Counted from the first letter of the stretch, positions 27,582 through 37,674 are shown. The stretch is DNA of 64,000 bases from Candidatus Sysuiplasma jiujiangense (GCA_019721075.1 JAHEAD010000001.1:186001-250000), one strand, 5' to 3'. Notes: a model not told the origin generated them from the sequence alone. Made by a program: numbers and translations.

Positions 27582-29775
27582 GCCCTTCCTTTTTCTTCTC
27601 TATTGACTTGCCGAACAGACCGGATTTCTTTGCGATATATGCAACAGCCGCTATTGCAACGACAATTATGACAACAAGCGCGATGATGAGGTAGAACAGA
27701 TTCGTGGCAGTGACTGGAGGATAAACCTGCGTGAATTTCATAGTGAGTGTTGTTGCACCAGTTACAGTCAGTGACTGCACCAGTTTCTGCGATACCGGTG
27801 TAAGGTCGTAAGTTGTGTAGAACGATGCCGTTACTGCATAACTGCCTCCGGCGACTTCGAATGTGGCATAGCCGCTGCTTGATGTAACTGCAGACAGGAT
27901 GGTTCCTGTTTCGTTGCTGTATATATTAACAACGACATTCCCGAGAGGCTGTCCGGCGGCCGTGACTGCTCTGACAGTCACCGTGTATATTGAAGCGTTG
28001 AGAACCATAGCAGGTGCAGTCGGGTTGTTGAGCAGAACCTGTCTGTTCTGGTAGACAAGAATGCCCTTCCAGTAAACAAAGACGGAGTATGAACCGTAAG
28101 GTATCACCGATGATGCAAGGCCTGAGGCGTTTGTAGTGTTGAAGCCTATGTCGGTTCCCGTCGTCGTATTAACAACGAGCACGTTTGCTGTCGGAACCGC
28201 AGTTCCCGAAGCACTGACTACTTTGAATGTCTGGCTGAATGCATTTACATTCACAGGTATGTTTCCGTTGGCATTGAAGTCAATAGAACCGCTGAATACA
28301 AGGGAGCTGTGCCAGTAGACAACCGTGGAGTAGTTTCCGCCTGCCATTTCGTCGAGCGGATAAGAACCGTTGCTTGAAGTGACAAGGAGAGGCAGGGCAG
28401 TTCCGTTTGGCGATGTCAGATATACGAAAGCATCCGTGAGAGGCATTCCGGACTGATCCTCAAATATGTATGTAGGCGAATACACCTTTGCCTTCAGTGT
28501 GAAAGCATAACTGGTGTTGTTGACAGCAACAGCAAATGCGCCTACATTTACTTGCTGCCAGTATACTTCAACGGTGTAATTGCCACCAAACAGGAATAGA
28601 CCTGCCACGCCGGTGCCATTGGTGCGATTGGATGCGATGAAGGAGGCTGAATAGTATGCCCTGACAACAGCCCCGTTCAGTGTTTTTCCAAGAGTGTCCT
28701 GAACAGTGAAAACCGCCTTAACCGGTGGCAGTCCGACAGACAGTTGCAGGCTCCCGTGTGCGTTCCTTCCATAGATCACGCCAAGCGAGGCCAGATAATT
28801 GTGCATTGTGTTGTCGGTGCCATTTACGGTTATCGTGTAAATACCGAGGGCGAAGCCACTGTAATTGAATTCGAATTTATACAACTCGTAGTAGCTGTTG
28901 ACTGAAAAAACGGTAACTGCAGTCATAAAACCTCTTACGACGGTGGCAGTGGAATTGCTGATTGTGTAATCCACGGGCCATGAGTAGAAATCGTACGCCC
29001 CGAGAGGGTCTGTCAGGTTTGCATAGACAGTAATATTCTTATTTGTCGCATTGCTGGGCAGAGAATATACTTGTGTGCCGGCGCTGTTGACCGCATACAT
29101 GTTGCTGACTTCAAGATAGGATGAGGCAGAAACTACCGTTTCTGAATAATAGTATGTATTTTTTACATGCCCCCACAACGCATTGTAAGTCTGGCTTGTA
29201 CCGCCGTTCACCACTATAACGAAGGAGAGGCTGAAGTTTGTCTTAACTGTCATGTTTACAGTGGGACCGGTTATTCTGATCAGTGTTGGTGCCGTGCCGG
29301 GATAGGTGACTGATGTCGAAGTTGCAGGCCCCGTAGCTACTAATTGAGATGTTCCGTTGGGAGCGTCCAGGTAAAGAGACATTGTTATATGCCCGGATGT
29401 GGGGGCTGAACCGTTCTGCGTCATATACAAATAAGTGAACATTGTGCCGTTCAACTGCAGTGGACCTGACAGTTGCGGATATAGCGTGAAGTTAAGAGAC
29501 AGGTAATGTACCGCTGAAATATTGTCTCCAGAATTGGCATACTTGGCAACAGTGTCATTGAGTGTGTTCGCAATATGAAGATGCGGGGCACCTCCCACAG
29601 TAACGGGCGAGGAGAGATTGTGGAAATAAACGGTAAGGTTGGTTGGCGTTGGAGGGTTGCCTGCATACGGAGATGCGAATGCTGTTGTTACCGCGCCCTG
29701 GGTCACAATTAAAGCTGAAACAATAATCAGCGCCGTCAATAATCCTGCCTTAATGGAGGTGCTTAAGCTCTTCAT
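27577..29775 (-). CDS. Large surface protein with signal peptide, repeats and C-terminal membrane anchor
   Basis: 732 residues. The N-terminus is a signal peptide (KSLSTSIKAGLLTALIIVSALIV, cleavage probably after TAFA). The body is rich in N-x-S/T sites (N-glycosylation). The second half contains four successive beta modules of about 80-100 residues of carboxypeptidase-regulatory type (NGTGVAG..., SNGSYPL..., NASGLAS..., SSGYATF...), each with Y-x-V-x-V-Y-W-like strands. A single span (LFYLIIALVVIIVVAIAAVAYIA) and a lysine-rich tail anchor it. ATG 29775 lies about 33 bases after TATA-like TTATATATGGG. Candidate cell-surface or S-layer-associated protein. Confidence 0.75.
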   Translation of the reverse strand: MKSLSTSIKAGLLTALIIVSALIVTQGAVTTAFASPYAGNPPTPTNLTVYFHNLSSPVTVGGAPHLHIANTLNDTVAKYANSGDNISAVHYLSLNFTLYPQLSGPLQLNGTMFTYLYMTQNGSAPTSGHITMSLYLDAPNGTSQLVATGPATSTSVTYPGTAPTLIRITGPTVNMTVKTNFSLSFVIVVNGGTSQTYNALWGHVKNTYYYSETVVSASSYLEVSNMYAVNSAGTQVYSLPSNATNKNITVYANLTDPLGAYDFYSWPVDYTISNSTATVVRGFMTAVTVFSVNSYYELYKFEFNYSGFALGIYTITVNGTDNTMHNYLASLGVIYGRNAHGSLQLSVGLPPVKAVFTVQDTLGKTLNGAVVRAYYSASFIASNRTNGTGVAGLFLFGGNYTVEVYWQQVNVGAFAVAVNNTSYAFTLKAKVYSPTYIFEDQSGMPLTDAFVYLTSPNGTALPLLVTSSNGSYPLDEMAGGNYSTVVYWHSSLVFSGSIDFNANGNIPVNVNAFSQTFKVVSASGTAVPTANVLVVNTTTGTDIGFNTTNASGLASSVIPYGSYSVFVYWKGILVYQNRQVLLNNPTAPAMVLNASIYTVTVRAVTAAGQPLGNVVVNIYSNETGTILSAVTSSSGYATFEVAGGSYAVTASFYTTYDLTPVSQKLVQSLTVTGATTLTMKFTQVYPPVTATNLFYLIIALVVIIVVAIAAVAYIAKKSGLFGKSIEKKKEGQ

Positions 29776-29926
29776 AATTCTCGGCTTAATTTTCTTCAAA
29801 CCCATATATAAGACAACAGCTGTCATTTGCGTCCTTCGATACTTGTCAAAGCCAGCATCACAAAACAGAAACTTTGCAATTTAAGGCAAGGATCTGTCCA
29901 GTAGCAATGTTCTTTATCGCTGGCAT

Positions 29927-30640
29927 TTACAATACACCAGAAGAAGAGGGCTTCCTCAGGAGCAGCGACACCGTGTGTGACACGAGCTTATTCCCGGCCG
30001 GTGTATTCCTGCGCCTCAGGCACTCTTCCCAATCCACCAAAGCAAAAGGAGCGAAAAGTTCCGTCAGATCCTGTCTTGATAGAAACCGGCAGGCGGAAAG
30101 GTCGCCCGTTTCAGATGCGCTGAACGAATGTCGCGCTCTTGAGTCCATTGGGCCCCTTTCTTCGATTATGAGGAAACCGCCTTCCCTTAAAACTGCAGAG
30201 AAAGACAGCGAGAGCTGTTGAATCTCCTCCTTCATGTAACCTTCCATAATCTGCCTTGTAAGAATCACGTTAAAGCTGCCTGATGGGAAGGGTAGAGAAA
30301 ACATGTCTGAACATATGATCTGCATACCCTTCTTGCACCTAAGAAGTGCTTCCATGCAGATGTCCACTCCGGTTACTTCAGGAATATTCCTTTCAGCGAA
30401 GAATTTCATGGAGTGCAGATGCCGGATTGTTCTGCCGGTTCCGCATCCGACGTCAAGCACGCTCATACCGTCCTCCAGGTATGCTTGAAGGACACGTGAT
30501 GCAAAATCGTTCAAGGGACAGCCGCCAATTTCCATACCGCTCGAATAAACATTTGCCCATTTCTCAACGACAGGATGTTTTTGCACAAAATGACAAGAAC
30601 CAGTCTTCCTGGAAATAACCGCTTCTTCCACAGGCTTCAC
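29927..30640 (-). CDS. Class I SAM-dependent methyltransferase
   Basis: 237 residues with motif I VLDVGCGTGRTI (about residue 61), the acidic ribose-binding end GVDICMEAL, motif II-like FPSGSFNVILTRQIMEG and LREGGFLIIEERG. A short N-terminal cap (KPVEEAVISRKTGSC) precedes. GTG 30640 overlaps the stop of valS by four bases (GTGA), so it is co-translated with the synthetase. Substrate unknown; linkage to valS might hint at translation but proves nothing. Confidence 0.8.
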   Translation of the reverse strand: MKPVEEAVISRKTGSCHFVQKHPVVEKWANVYSSGMEIGGCPLNDFASRVLQAYLEDGMSVLDVGCGTGRTIRHLHSMKFFAERNIPEVTGVDICMEALLRCKKGMQIICSDMFSLPFPSGSFNVILTRQIMEGYMKEEIQQLSLSFSAVLREGGFLIIEERGPMDSRARHSFSASETGDLSACRFLSRQDLTELFAPFALVDWEECLRRRNTPAGNKLVSHTVSLLLRKPSSSGVL

Positions 30641-33219
30641 TTTCTTATGAATAACAATACATCCCCGGACTGGACGGCATCGGCTTCAGCTCCTCCGGCC
30701 ATATATGAATAAGTGAGGAAGAAAGCCTCCTTCTCAATAATCATATCTCCGCATGAAATGCTTCCATCGTCATTGAGGGTAACCGCTGAAGGCTGAAGTG
30801 ATTTGATAACATCCACGATTTCTTTTGCCTTCTCCCTGTATCTCGGACCTATGTACTGGTAGTTCGGCCTGATTGCGGAAATAACCTTTCTGTAATCCCC
30901 TTTTTGTGCAAAATTTACCTCAGACGCCCTGCATGCAGAGGCGATTTCAGAGGCGGAATCTGCCGTCTCATTCGAATCGAGTGGAATAATTATGCTCGCC
31001 AGAGGGCCGTTGAAATTGTTCCTTGCACGCCAGTCCCTGACAGCGTGTATTATGTTCACAGCCTTCTGGACGCCGCTGCTGTCCATTTTTTTGATCCTGA
31101 CAGGCATTGGCCATCCTGAAACATGTATACTCCTTTCAACGGACTTGAATAACTGCTGATATACCGCTTCTGTCACATGCGGCAGGAATGGCGCGAGCAG
31201 TTTTACAATTCCGATTGAAACAGTCCTGAGCGTCCAGGCTGCTGCTTCATCACCTTCCCTTGCTCTTTTTTTGACCATCTCGATGTAGTCATCGGCAAAA
31301 TCATGCCAGGCAAACTGCTCAATAACTTTCATTGCTTTGTCAAATTCATATTTCTCCATATGCCCGGTTGCGTCTTTGACTGATTTACTGTAGAGGGAAA
31401 GAATCCACATGTCCGTCTGTCTAAGCCTGGGTCTTCTGGATTGTGCTGCAATTTTGAACGATGAGGAGAAGAGTGCAATGTTCCAGATTTTGTTGCACAG
31501 CCTCTGCCCATGGACGACGTCCCTCTCCCTGAATGCCTGATCCGTTCCAAGGCTGCAGGTGGCAGCATAATAGCGCAGAGCGTCTGAGCCGTACTTCCTA
31601 ATCAGAGGAACAGGATCTATCACGTTACCGAGGTGTGTGTGCATCGGCGTCCTGTCTGGGGCCATAATGAAACCCGTAATCATGATGTCTTTCCATGGAA
31701 TATCATCCAGAAGCAGAAAGACTCTGAGAAGTGTGTAATATGTCCATGTTCGTATTATCTCGTGCGCCTGGGCTCTCAGGCTCATCGGAAAGAGACGGTG
31801 GAACAGGCTATTGTTCCTTTCCCAGAAAGTATTGTAAAGCACGCTTATGCTCGAATCCATCCAGGTGTCGAACACATCCCTGCTTCCCTTCAGTTCTGAA
31901 TTGCAGCGAGGACAGATGCGCCCGGTCTCGGTCTCCTGCGGGTCAACATAGCATTCATTCTCATCAGCAGCTACAACATCGTCGCACTTCGTACATTCCC
32001 AGACAGGTATGGGAGTTGCAAATAATCTCTGTCTTGAAATGACCCAGTCCCAGTTGAGTGATTCTGTCCAATCCTTAAGTCTCTGTTTCATGAATTCAGG
32101 AAACCAGTTCAGCCTGTCTGCCTTCTGGAGAATCTGTTTCCTGAATTCAACACTCTTCAGAAACCACTGCTTCTTTTCAATTATTTCTACCGGATTGGAA
32201 CAGCGCCAGCAAACTCCGACGCTTTGCTCTATCTCCTCCTCCCGGGTAATTAGACCTCTTTCCTTCAGCAATGAGATCATTTTCTCCCTTGCTTCCTCTG
32301 CTGAAAGTCCGGATAGGAAATCCGCATAGGAATTCAACTTTCCAAATTCATCAACTATAACGACTGCCGGGAGCCTGTGTCTGAGTATCCATTCAACATC
32401 CTCCTTGTCCCCATATGAGCATACCATGACAGCGCCGCTTCCATAGGCCGCATCCACACCATCGTCTGCAATTATAGGCACCTCCCTGGAATACATGGGG
32501 AGGACTGCATTTCTTCCCTCCAGTTCACTGTACCTCTTATCTCCTGTCTTGAAAAGTATGGCCTGGCATGCACCGATCAGTTCAGGCCGGCTTGTAGCGA
32601 TTGTTATTTTGTCCCGCTCTCTGACAGGAAATTCGACATAATACAGCTTCGACTTCCTGTCTTCCCTCTCAACTTCGGCGTCTGCAAGGGAAGTATTACA
32701 ATGCGGACACCAGTTGACAGGAAATGTTCCTCTGTAGGCAAGACCCCCCTTCAGCATTCTCAGAAATGTTATCTGAGTGAGCCTTCTATAGTCGGGGGAG
32801 TCAGTTTGATAGTAAATTGAGGAATCAAGGCTCATTCCAAGCATTTCGAACTGCTGTGTCATCGTTCCTATGAACTGGTTCGCATATTCGGAGCAGAGTC
32901 GCAGATAGGTCTTCCTGTCGACGCTGAACTTCGTAATGCCATATTTCTTCTCTGTTGCTGTCTCAACCGGCATACCGTTCGTGTCGAAACAGAGCGGAAA
33001 GAAAACGTTGTATCCTCTCATCCTCCTGTATCTTGCGGCAAAATCGATTATAGGATAGCCGGTCGCGTGACCCAGGTGAAGGGAGCCGGACGTGTAACGA
33101 GGCGGGTTGTCGATACTGTATATCTCTGCATCACTTGATGGATCGAAATGATATATTTTCCAATCCTTCCAGCTTCGCTGCCATTTAGGCTCTTCGGTGG
33201 CATGATTATAGGAAGACAT
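30637..33219 (-). CDS. valS: Valyl-tRNA synthetase (archaeal type)
   Basis: 860 residues of a class I synthetase. The opening WKDWKIYHFDP, IDNPPRYTSGSLHLGH (HIGH at 48-51) and FPLCFDTNGMPVE match archaeal ValRS. The editing domain begins at TIATSRPELIG and carries the YGSGAVMVCSYGDKEDVE block. Zinc-type pairs (CPHC, CWRC, CTKC, CPRC) are present. The KMSKS loop reads DRTPMHTHLGN (31620-31665), so both lysines are missing. ATG 33219 lies 26 bases after TATA-like TATTTTAAT. The anticodon-binding domain follows to the end. Leucyl or isoleucyl specificity is less likely. Confidence 0.85.
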   Translation of the reverse strand: MSSYNHATEEPKWQRSWKDWKIYHFDPSSDAEIYSIDNPPRYTSGSLHLGHATGYPIIDFAARYRRMRGYNVFFPLCFDTNGMPVETATEKKYGITKFSVDRKTYLRLCSEYANQFIGTMTQQFEMLGMSLDSSIYYQTDSPDYRRLTQITFLRMLKGGLAYRGTFPVNWCPHCNTSLADAEVEREDRKSKLYYVEFPVRERDKITIATSRPELIGACQAILFKTGDKRYSELEGRNAVLPMYSREVPIIADDGVDAAYGSGAVMVCSYGDKEDVEWILRHRLPAVVIVDEFGKLNSYADFLSGLSAEEAREKMISLLKERGLITREEEIEQSVGVCWRCSNPVEIIEKKQWFLKSVEFRKQILQKADRLNWFPEFMKQRLKDWTESLNWDWVISRQRLFATPIPVWECTKCDDVVAADENECYVDPQETETGRICPRCNSELKGSRDVFDTWMDSSISVLYNTFWERNNSLFHRLFPMSLRAQAHEIIRTWTYYTLLRVFLLLDDIPWKDIMITGFIMAPDRTPMHTHLGNVIDPVPLIRKYGSDALRYYAATCSLGTDQAFRERDVVHGQRLCNKIWNIALFSSSFKIAAQSRRPRLRQTDMWILSLYSKSVKDATGHMEKYEFDKAMKVIEQFAWHDFADDYIEMVKKRAREGDEAAAWTLRTVSIGIVKLLAPFLPHVTEAVYQQLFKSVERSIHVSGWPMPVRIKKMDSSGVQKAVNIIHAVRDWRARNNFNGPLASIIIPLDSNETADSASEIASACRASEVNFAQKGDYRKVISAIRPNYQYIGPRYREKAKEIVDVIKSLQPSAVTLNDDGSISCGDMIIEKEAFFLTYSYMAGGAEADAVQSGDVLLFIRK

Positions 33220-33523
33220 AATGGAGTGTGAAAATGTGATGAATTAAAATACATTCCTAATTGAGGGACGGCTAACAATGGGCAAAAATAACCGCTTCAC
33301 ACTCGAACTTTTGATGGGCTGGTGTTTAGCTGACAGGTTAGGCTTAAGGCAGCTGGGCGGTCAGGATTTGTTGACAAAACATATACGGCACAGTAGCACG
33401 CCTCCAGTATCGTCTTGCCGGCATATTCTCTGCTTATCCGGCTTCATCTGCAGGAGGCGCAGTGAGCAGCTGAGCTAATGCTGCACGAACCTGATCGGCC
33501 TGATGTGTTGAATTACGCTCGCC
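33220..33523. other. Intergenic region between valS and thyX
   Basis: About 300 bases. The left end holds the valS promoter (near 33246). The rest is somewhat richer in G and C. A 66-codon open stretch on the plus strand (33278-33478) has no family resemblance and no ribosome-binding site. No RNA gene seen. Confidence 0.4.
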
Positions 33524-34153
33524 TTACTCATAGATGGGATGGCCGAGATGTCCAGTGTTCCTTAACTCCAGCAGATCATCAAATAAGGCAGGTGCCACTT
33601 TTATGACCTCGTCAAATGCAAGTCGTGCCAGATCTCTGATTTCCCACTGAGCACTTATGTCCAGCCGCATTACAAAAAAATGTCTGAGAGATCTTGCATT
33701 CGTTGTCCAGAAAAGTCGTGTTTCAGCAGCATTTGTGAGAACAAACCTGGCATCTTCCTTCTTTACTCCGAGTTTTATAAGAGAAGCGTATACTTCATAG
33801 CTCCTTTTGATGTATTCTCTCATGACAGAGGAAGCTTCTTCCCTTTTTTCCGGACTTACATACTCAAGGGAAGGTAAGATAAAACTGCTTTCCTTCTCGG
33901 ATACATACCTCTGGCTCCTCTGGCTGAAAGAGCTGTGCCTGTGCCGGACAAGTTGATGAGAGCATGCCCGGCTTATTCCCTCCACCCTGAACGTAAAATT
34001 TGCATGTTCAATGACATCCATGTGCCCGTAACTGATTATTCTTTTTATGAATGAGCCGTAATCTTCCTTTTGCTCCTTGTCATAACAAATTCCAGCCGCC
34101 CTGCCACAGGACTCCACCGGATTCGGTGTGTAACTTACAAGTTCAACCTTCAA
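33524..34153 (-). CDS. thyX: Flavin-dependent thymidylate synthase
   Basis: Makes dTMP from dUMP using FAD, NADPH and methylenetetrahydrofolate. The diagnostic RHRHSSFSQRSQRY matches RHRxxSxxxxSxRY (about residues 70-83). MDVIEHANFTF and NARSLRHFFVMRL are also conserved. TTG 34153 is preceded by GGAAGTGGAT; TATA-like GTTTAAAC lies near 34208. At 209 residues it is compact but complete. No classical thyA is in the window. Confidence 0.95.
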   Translation of the reverse strand: MKVELVSYTPNPVESCGRAAGICYDKEQKEDYGSFIKRIISYGHMDVIEHANFTFRVEGISRACSHQLVRHRHSSFSQRSQRYVSEKESSFILPSLEYVSPEKREEASSVMREYIKRSYEVYASLIKLGVKKEDARFVLTNAAETRLFWTTNARSLRHFFVMRLDISAQWEIRDLARLAFDEVIKVAPALFDDLLELRNTGHLGHPIYE

Positions 34154-34412
34154 TTAATCCACTTCCTTCAGATTGATTCACCGACACAGTATTACAGACT
34201 GCTGTTTAAACGATTGTCTTTCCTTCTTCCGGAACGCCAATCGAACATCCACTCTACAGCTCACATGCCCCGTATGCCGTAAAATATGCCAGCTTAGTGG
34301 TGTATTACAGCTTAGTAATTTAAGTACTGCCCTGCGGAAAAAACACTAATGAGAAAAATTGGAGTACAAGACAGTTTTACGCTCATCACTTAAGGTGTCA
34401 ATCTTTTGGAGG

Positions 34413-35388
34413 TTATGAATCGATGGCACCAAATGTTCTGAAATGATCCTTTATAAGCTTTCCATGCCGTATGACACTCTCAACATTTTCTGGAGCCAGC
34501 ATGGACGGATTTCTCTCAGCCCTCTCCCTTACTGTAATTACGTCTGCCACCGCTCCCTCCTTTAGGATTCCGGTATATTCGATGCCAAGGCATTTGGAGC
34601 CTTCAAACGTGGCTGATTTCAGTACATCCAGGCGGTGCCTTACCGCATAATTCCATGCTCTATGGAATCGACATCACGGTCCACAGCTGCTGCTATTGCT
34701 TCTTCACCGTACGCTTGAGCGGCCATCCTGATTCCCATTTTATGCGGTTCAGCGACTATTGCCTTCGGCTCATCCTCAGACAGCTGGGCCTGATTTTTCT
34801 ACCCGTATGAAACCGCCGGAGGATAGACTTTGATTACGTTGGCTCCATCTCTGACCAACTTCCCTCACAGCCTTTCGGCATTCCCAGGGGCTGTCGCAAT
34901 GAATTAAATAGGACAGTCTTTCGGCAATGTCTTTGGAAAAAATATGCGGATCGTCATTAACGCCTGTTTCAGACAGAGAGCGACCGCTGTCACAATCTCC
35001 TGACCATCCAAATCATCCTCATCCACAAACTGGAGAAGGAATATGCCTGCGTTCGAACACATATCTCTGTCATTTGTGATACCGGCGTTGAGAAGATTCA
35101 GCATGTCTCTCACGCATCTCAATGCTGACATAACCGGATAGGTTCAACCTATTCCAGCAGATCGTACTTTCTCGCTCTTGTGAAGTGTATGTGAGCATCG
35201 ATTAATCCCGGCATCATGAGTTCCTCTGTTTTCTTTACGATAGGATTCTCTCGGCTGCCGGACTGCACATACCCTCCTTTCTCGATTGCTTCTATAAGAC
35301 CAGAAGAAGAATCGACGATCATCGTGCTTTCAAATATCTCATCCGAGACACCATCAAAAATTTGTCAACTAATTGCAGTGACCACCAT
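34413..35388 (-). pseudogene. Decayed amidohydrolase (imidazolonepropionase/cytosine-deaminase-like)
   Basis: Minus-strand blocks in the correct order but different frames. They are FDGVSDEIFESTMIVD and LMMPGLIDAHIHFTRAR (metal-binding HxH, about 35195-35225), then ALRCVRDMLNLLNAGIT (about 35080-35130), MGIRMAAQAYGEEAIAAAVDRDVDSIEHG (about 34655-34740), and the C-terminal GILKEGAVADVITVRERAERNPSML (34490-34590) to TAA 34413. There is an in-frame TGA at codon 8 and several further stops and shifts. The family hydrolyses cyclic amides or peptides (Xaa-Pro type possible). Confidence 0.8.
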
Positions 35389-35653
35389 ATTACCCCGGAG
35401 GGGATGGAACTTGTGTAACTGAACCTTTCCGCCATCCAGACAGCTGCATACAGATGAAAGGCATGAAGCAAAAGCCCGAATGATCCAATCATATACAGTT
35501 CCTCGTCCTGAACCAAAACTTGCTTAACCGAGCGTAAAGTGCGCTGCCATGTCTGATCCAGGAATATCGATTAAAAAGGGAACACAGTTTAATATCGATA
35601 GGCAATTAAGTAATGGTCCGCGGTGGGTTGATAATAACTTGGCTTCTGAAAGT

Positions 35654-36862
35654 ATGAGCCAGAGAGTTGGTTACATCAGAGTCCTTGGAAACAGGGGATT
35701 TTTCTTCCTCTGGTCTGCAACCCTGATTTCCAGAACAGGCGACTATCTGCTGTCTATAGCAATGATCTGGTTCGTCTACGGCATACTGACACACAACCCT
35801 CTTTATGCCGGGCTGATAACGGCCTTCTACTACATTCCAAATTTCATATTTGCACCGTATTTCGGCAGGATTGTCGATACATACAGCAGGAAGAAAGTCA
35901 TGATCGTTGCGACACTCATGCAGTTCATTTTTGCCATAATGCTCTACGCTTCAGTTGCCCTGAAATTTATGATCCTCGATTTTTCATTTATATCTGTTTT
36001 CGCAATAGCAACCTTCGGCATGCTTGTTTCCATATCCAGAAGCAGCAGCATTCCTCTTGCAGTCCCCAGAGAGGAGTTGACTGCAGCCAACTCCCTGCAA
36101 CAGGCTACAACCCAGCTTACAAGGATATTCGGCTATGCTGCCGGAGGCGTACTCCTTCTTCTGGTTTCCATTAAGGGCATAATAGCAATAGAGATCGCGA
36201 TTTTCCTGTTCAGTTCACTTATACTGAGTATGATGAAGATAAGAAGCAGTCCGGAAAACAACCGCAGAAAAAGCAGCCTTGACGGTTTTCGTTACATCAG
36301 GAATGAGAAACTCTTCTTTGAGATAGTGATTTTTCTTTCAATTGTAAATTTTACCGGCGCAGGCATGACAGTCCTTCCGGCAATAATGTCGAGAACGGTA
36401 TTCAGTTCCGGTTCGAGTCTCTTTGTCTCCATTCTCGTTTCTCTTGCCATTGGAACAGTTGCCGGCAACTACGCAGTGACACGATTCAGGATAGGTCTTG
36501 TCGCCGGAAAGATACTGATAGCAACGAATGCGATTGATGCGCTTTTGTATGTATTGTTTGCTTATTCTCCCTCACCGCTTTTCGCAACTGCAGCCGCAGC
36601 TGCGATTGGTTTTGTCGAAGGCATATCGATAGTGCCTTTCGTCACTCTCATCCAGGCAAAGACACCGAACGACAGACTTGGAAGCGTTCTTGCAGCGCTA
36701 TCAATGCTGCTGCTGGGGAGCGCATCGCTTTCAATGATATCAAGCGGCTTCCTGGTATCACTTGTCGGGGTCAAAGCTGTCTACATTCTTTTCGCAATTG
36801 TTCTGGTAATAATGTCCGCAGTGGGAATGAATATGAAAGAGTTGCGCAATGCATCCTACTGA
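35654..36862 (+). CDS. Major facilitator superfamily transporter (EntS/MFS_3-like)
   Basis: 402 residues with 12 spans. LGNRGFFFLWSATLISRTGDYLLSIAMIWFVY at the start and FGRIVDTYSRKKVMI in loop 2-3 are typical of the MFS_3/enterobactin-exporter-like group, and RNEKLFFEIVIF opens the second half. ATG 35654 gives the usual start; a longer frame to 35549 adds 35 polar residues and runs through a TATA-like TTTAATAT (35590). The methyltransferase gene follows after 13 bases. Substrate unknown. Confidence 0.8.
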   Translation: MSQRVGYIRVLGNRGFFFLWSATLISRTGDYLLSIAMIWFVYGILTHNPLYAGLITAFYYIPNFIFAPYFGRIVDTYSRKKVMIVATLMQFIFAIMLYASVALKFMILDFSFISVFAIATFGMLVSISRSSSIPLAVPREELTAANSLQQATTQLTRIFGYAAGGVLLLLVSIKGIIAIEIAIFLFSSLILSMMKIRSSPENNRRKSSLDGFRYIRNEKLFFEIVIFLSIVNFTGAGMTVLPAIMSRTVFSSGSSLFVSILVSLAIGTVAGNYAVTRFRIGLVAGKILIATNAIDALLYVLFAYSPSPLFATAAAAAIGFVEGISIVPFVTLIQAKTPNDRLGSVLAALSMLLLGSASLSMISSGFLVSLVGVKAVYILFAIVLVIMSAVGMNMKELRNASY

Positions 36863-36875
36863 GAGGGTATAATTT

Positions 36876-37463
36876 TTGTCCAGCAAGAGAAAGAGAAAAT
36901 TCCCCGTCGGAATAGGGGACACGCTGTTGAGCGAGGAAAGGCTGAAGCTGATTGATCCTGTATCCGTCCTTGATTCATTCGGTGTCCGCAGCGGAAATAC
37001 AATTGCCGATATAGGTTGCGGGCCGGGAGCGTTTCTTCAGGCAGCTTCAGAGCGTGTTGGCTCGAAAGGCAAAGTCATGGCGATTGACATTCAGGAACCG
37101 TTCATAAATATGGCAAAGAGACTCGCCGAGGAGAAAAATCTTTCAAACGTCTCATTCCTTATTTCCAGGGAAAATCACATACCGCTGGACAATAACTCTG
37201 TAGATATAGCTCTAATAGTGACCAGTCTTCATGAGTTTGAGGGGGAGGGCACTCTCAAGGAGGTTCATAGAATACTCAGGCAAGGCGGAAAAGTAGCCCT
37301 GGTTGAGTGGGAAAAGATTAAGTCGCCGATAGGTCCTCCGCTTCCTGAAAGGCTTTCGCAGGAAGACTCCGAAAAAATACTCACTTCATCACGTTTCACG
37401 GTCGAGAAGATCTTCCAGATCGGAAAGTACCACTACGGAGTGGAGGCAAAGAAGGGGAAGTAA
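36876..37463 (+). CDS. Class I SAM-dependent methyltransferase
   Basis: 195 residues of the UbiE/Methyltransf_11 type: IADIGCGPGAFLQAA, VMAIDIQEPFINMAKR, NNSVDIALIVTSLHEF and LRQGGKVALVEWEK. RKFPVGIGDTLLSEERLKLIDP in front is common in arsenite-methyltransferase-like or small-molecule methyltransferases of archaea. TTG 36876 has GAGAGGG about ten bases upstream. It is probably co-transcribed with the MFS gene. Substrate not predictable. Confidence 0.8.
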   Translation: MSSKRKRKFPVGIGDTLLSEERLKLIDPVSVLDSFGVRSGNTIADIGCGPGAFLQAASERVGSKGKVMAIDIQEPFINMAKRLAEEKNLSNVSFLISRENHIPLDNNSVDIALIVTSLHEFEGEGTLKEVHRILRQGGKVALVEWEKIKSPIGPPLPERLSQEDSEKILTSSRFTVEKIFQIGKYHYGVEAKKGK

Positions 37464-37464
37464 A

Positions 37465-37671
37465 TTGTCTGTTTCAACGTACTGGTCCGCAAATGGCAGG
37501 CGCCCAGGCTCTGATCATTCCGGCTATGCTGTTGCATCTGTTATTGCTCTTACGCCGCTTGATGGGGTGATTATTTCAATAATTGTGCTGCTGCTAATAC
37601 TTTCTTTTATCATATGGAGAAGACGAAACAGGAGAAAGAACAAGGGCAGTTCGGTATATCTGTTCCACTGA
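37465..37671 (+). CDS. Small single-span membrane protein
   Basis: 68 residues: a polar N-terminus, one long hydrophobic span (GVIISIIVLLLILSFIIW, about 34-51) and a very basic tail (RRRNRRKNKG). Its TTG start lies one base after the methyltransferase stop. No homologue is recognised. The hydrophobic/basic layout is plausible for a real protein but codon evidence is thin. Confidence 0.4.
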   Translation: MSVSTYWSANGRRPGSDHSGYAVASVIALTPLDGVIISIIVLLLILSFIIWRRRNRRKNKGSSVYLFH

Positions 37672-37674
37672 GTT

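Noticed and set aside
33278-33478. 66-codon open frame between valS and thyX
   Set aside because: No ribosome-binding site, no family resemblance, odd composition; treated as intergenic.
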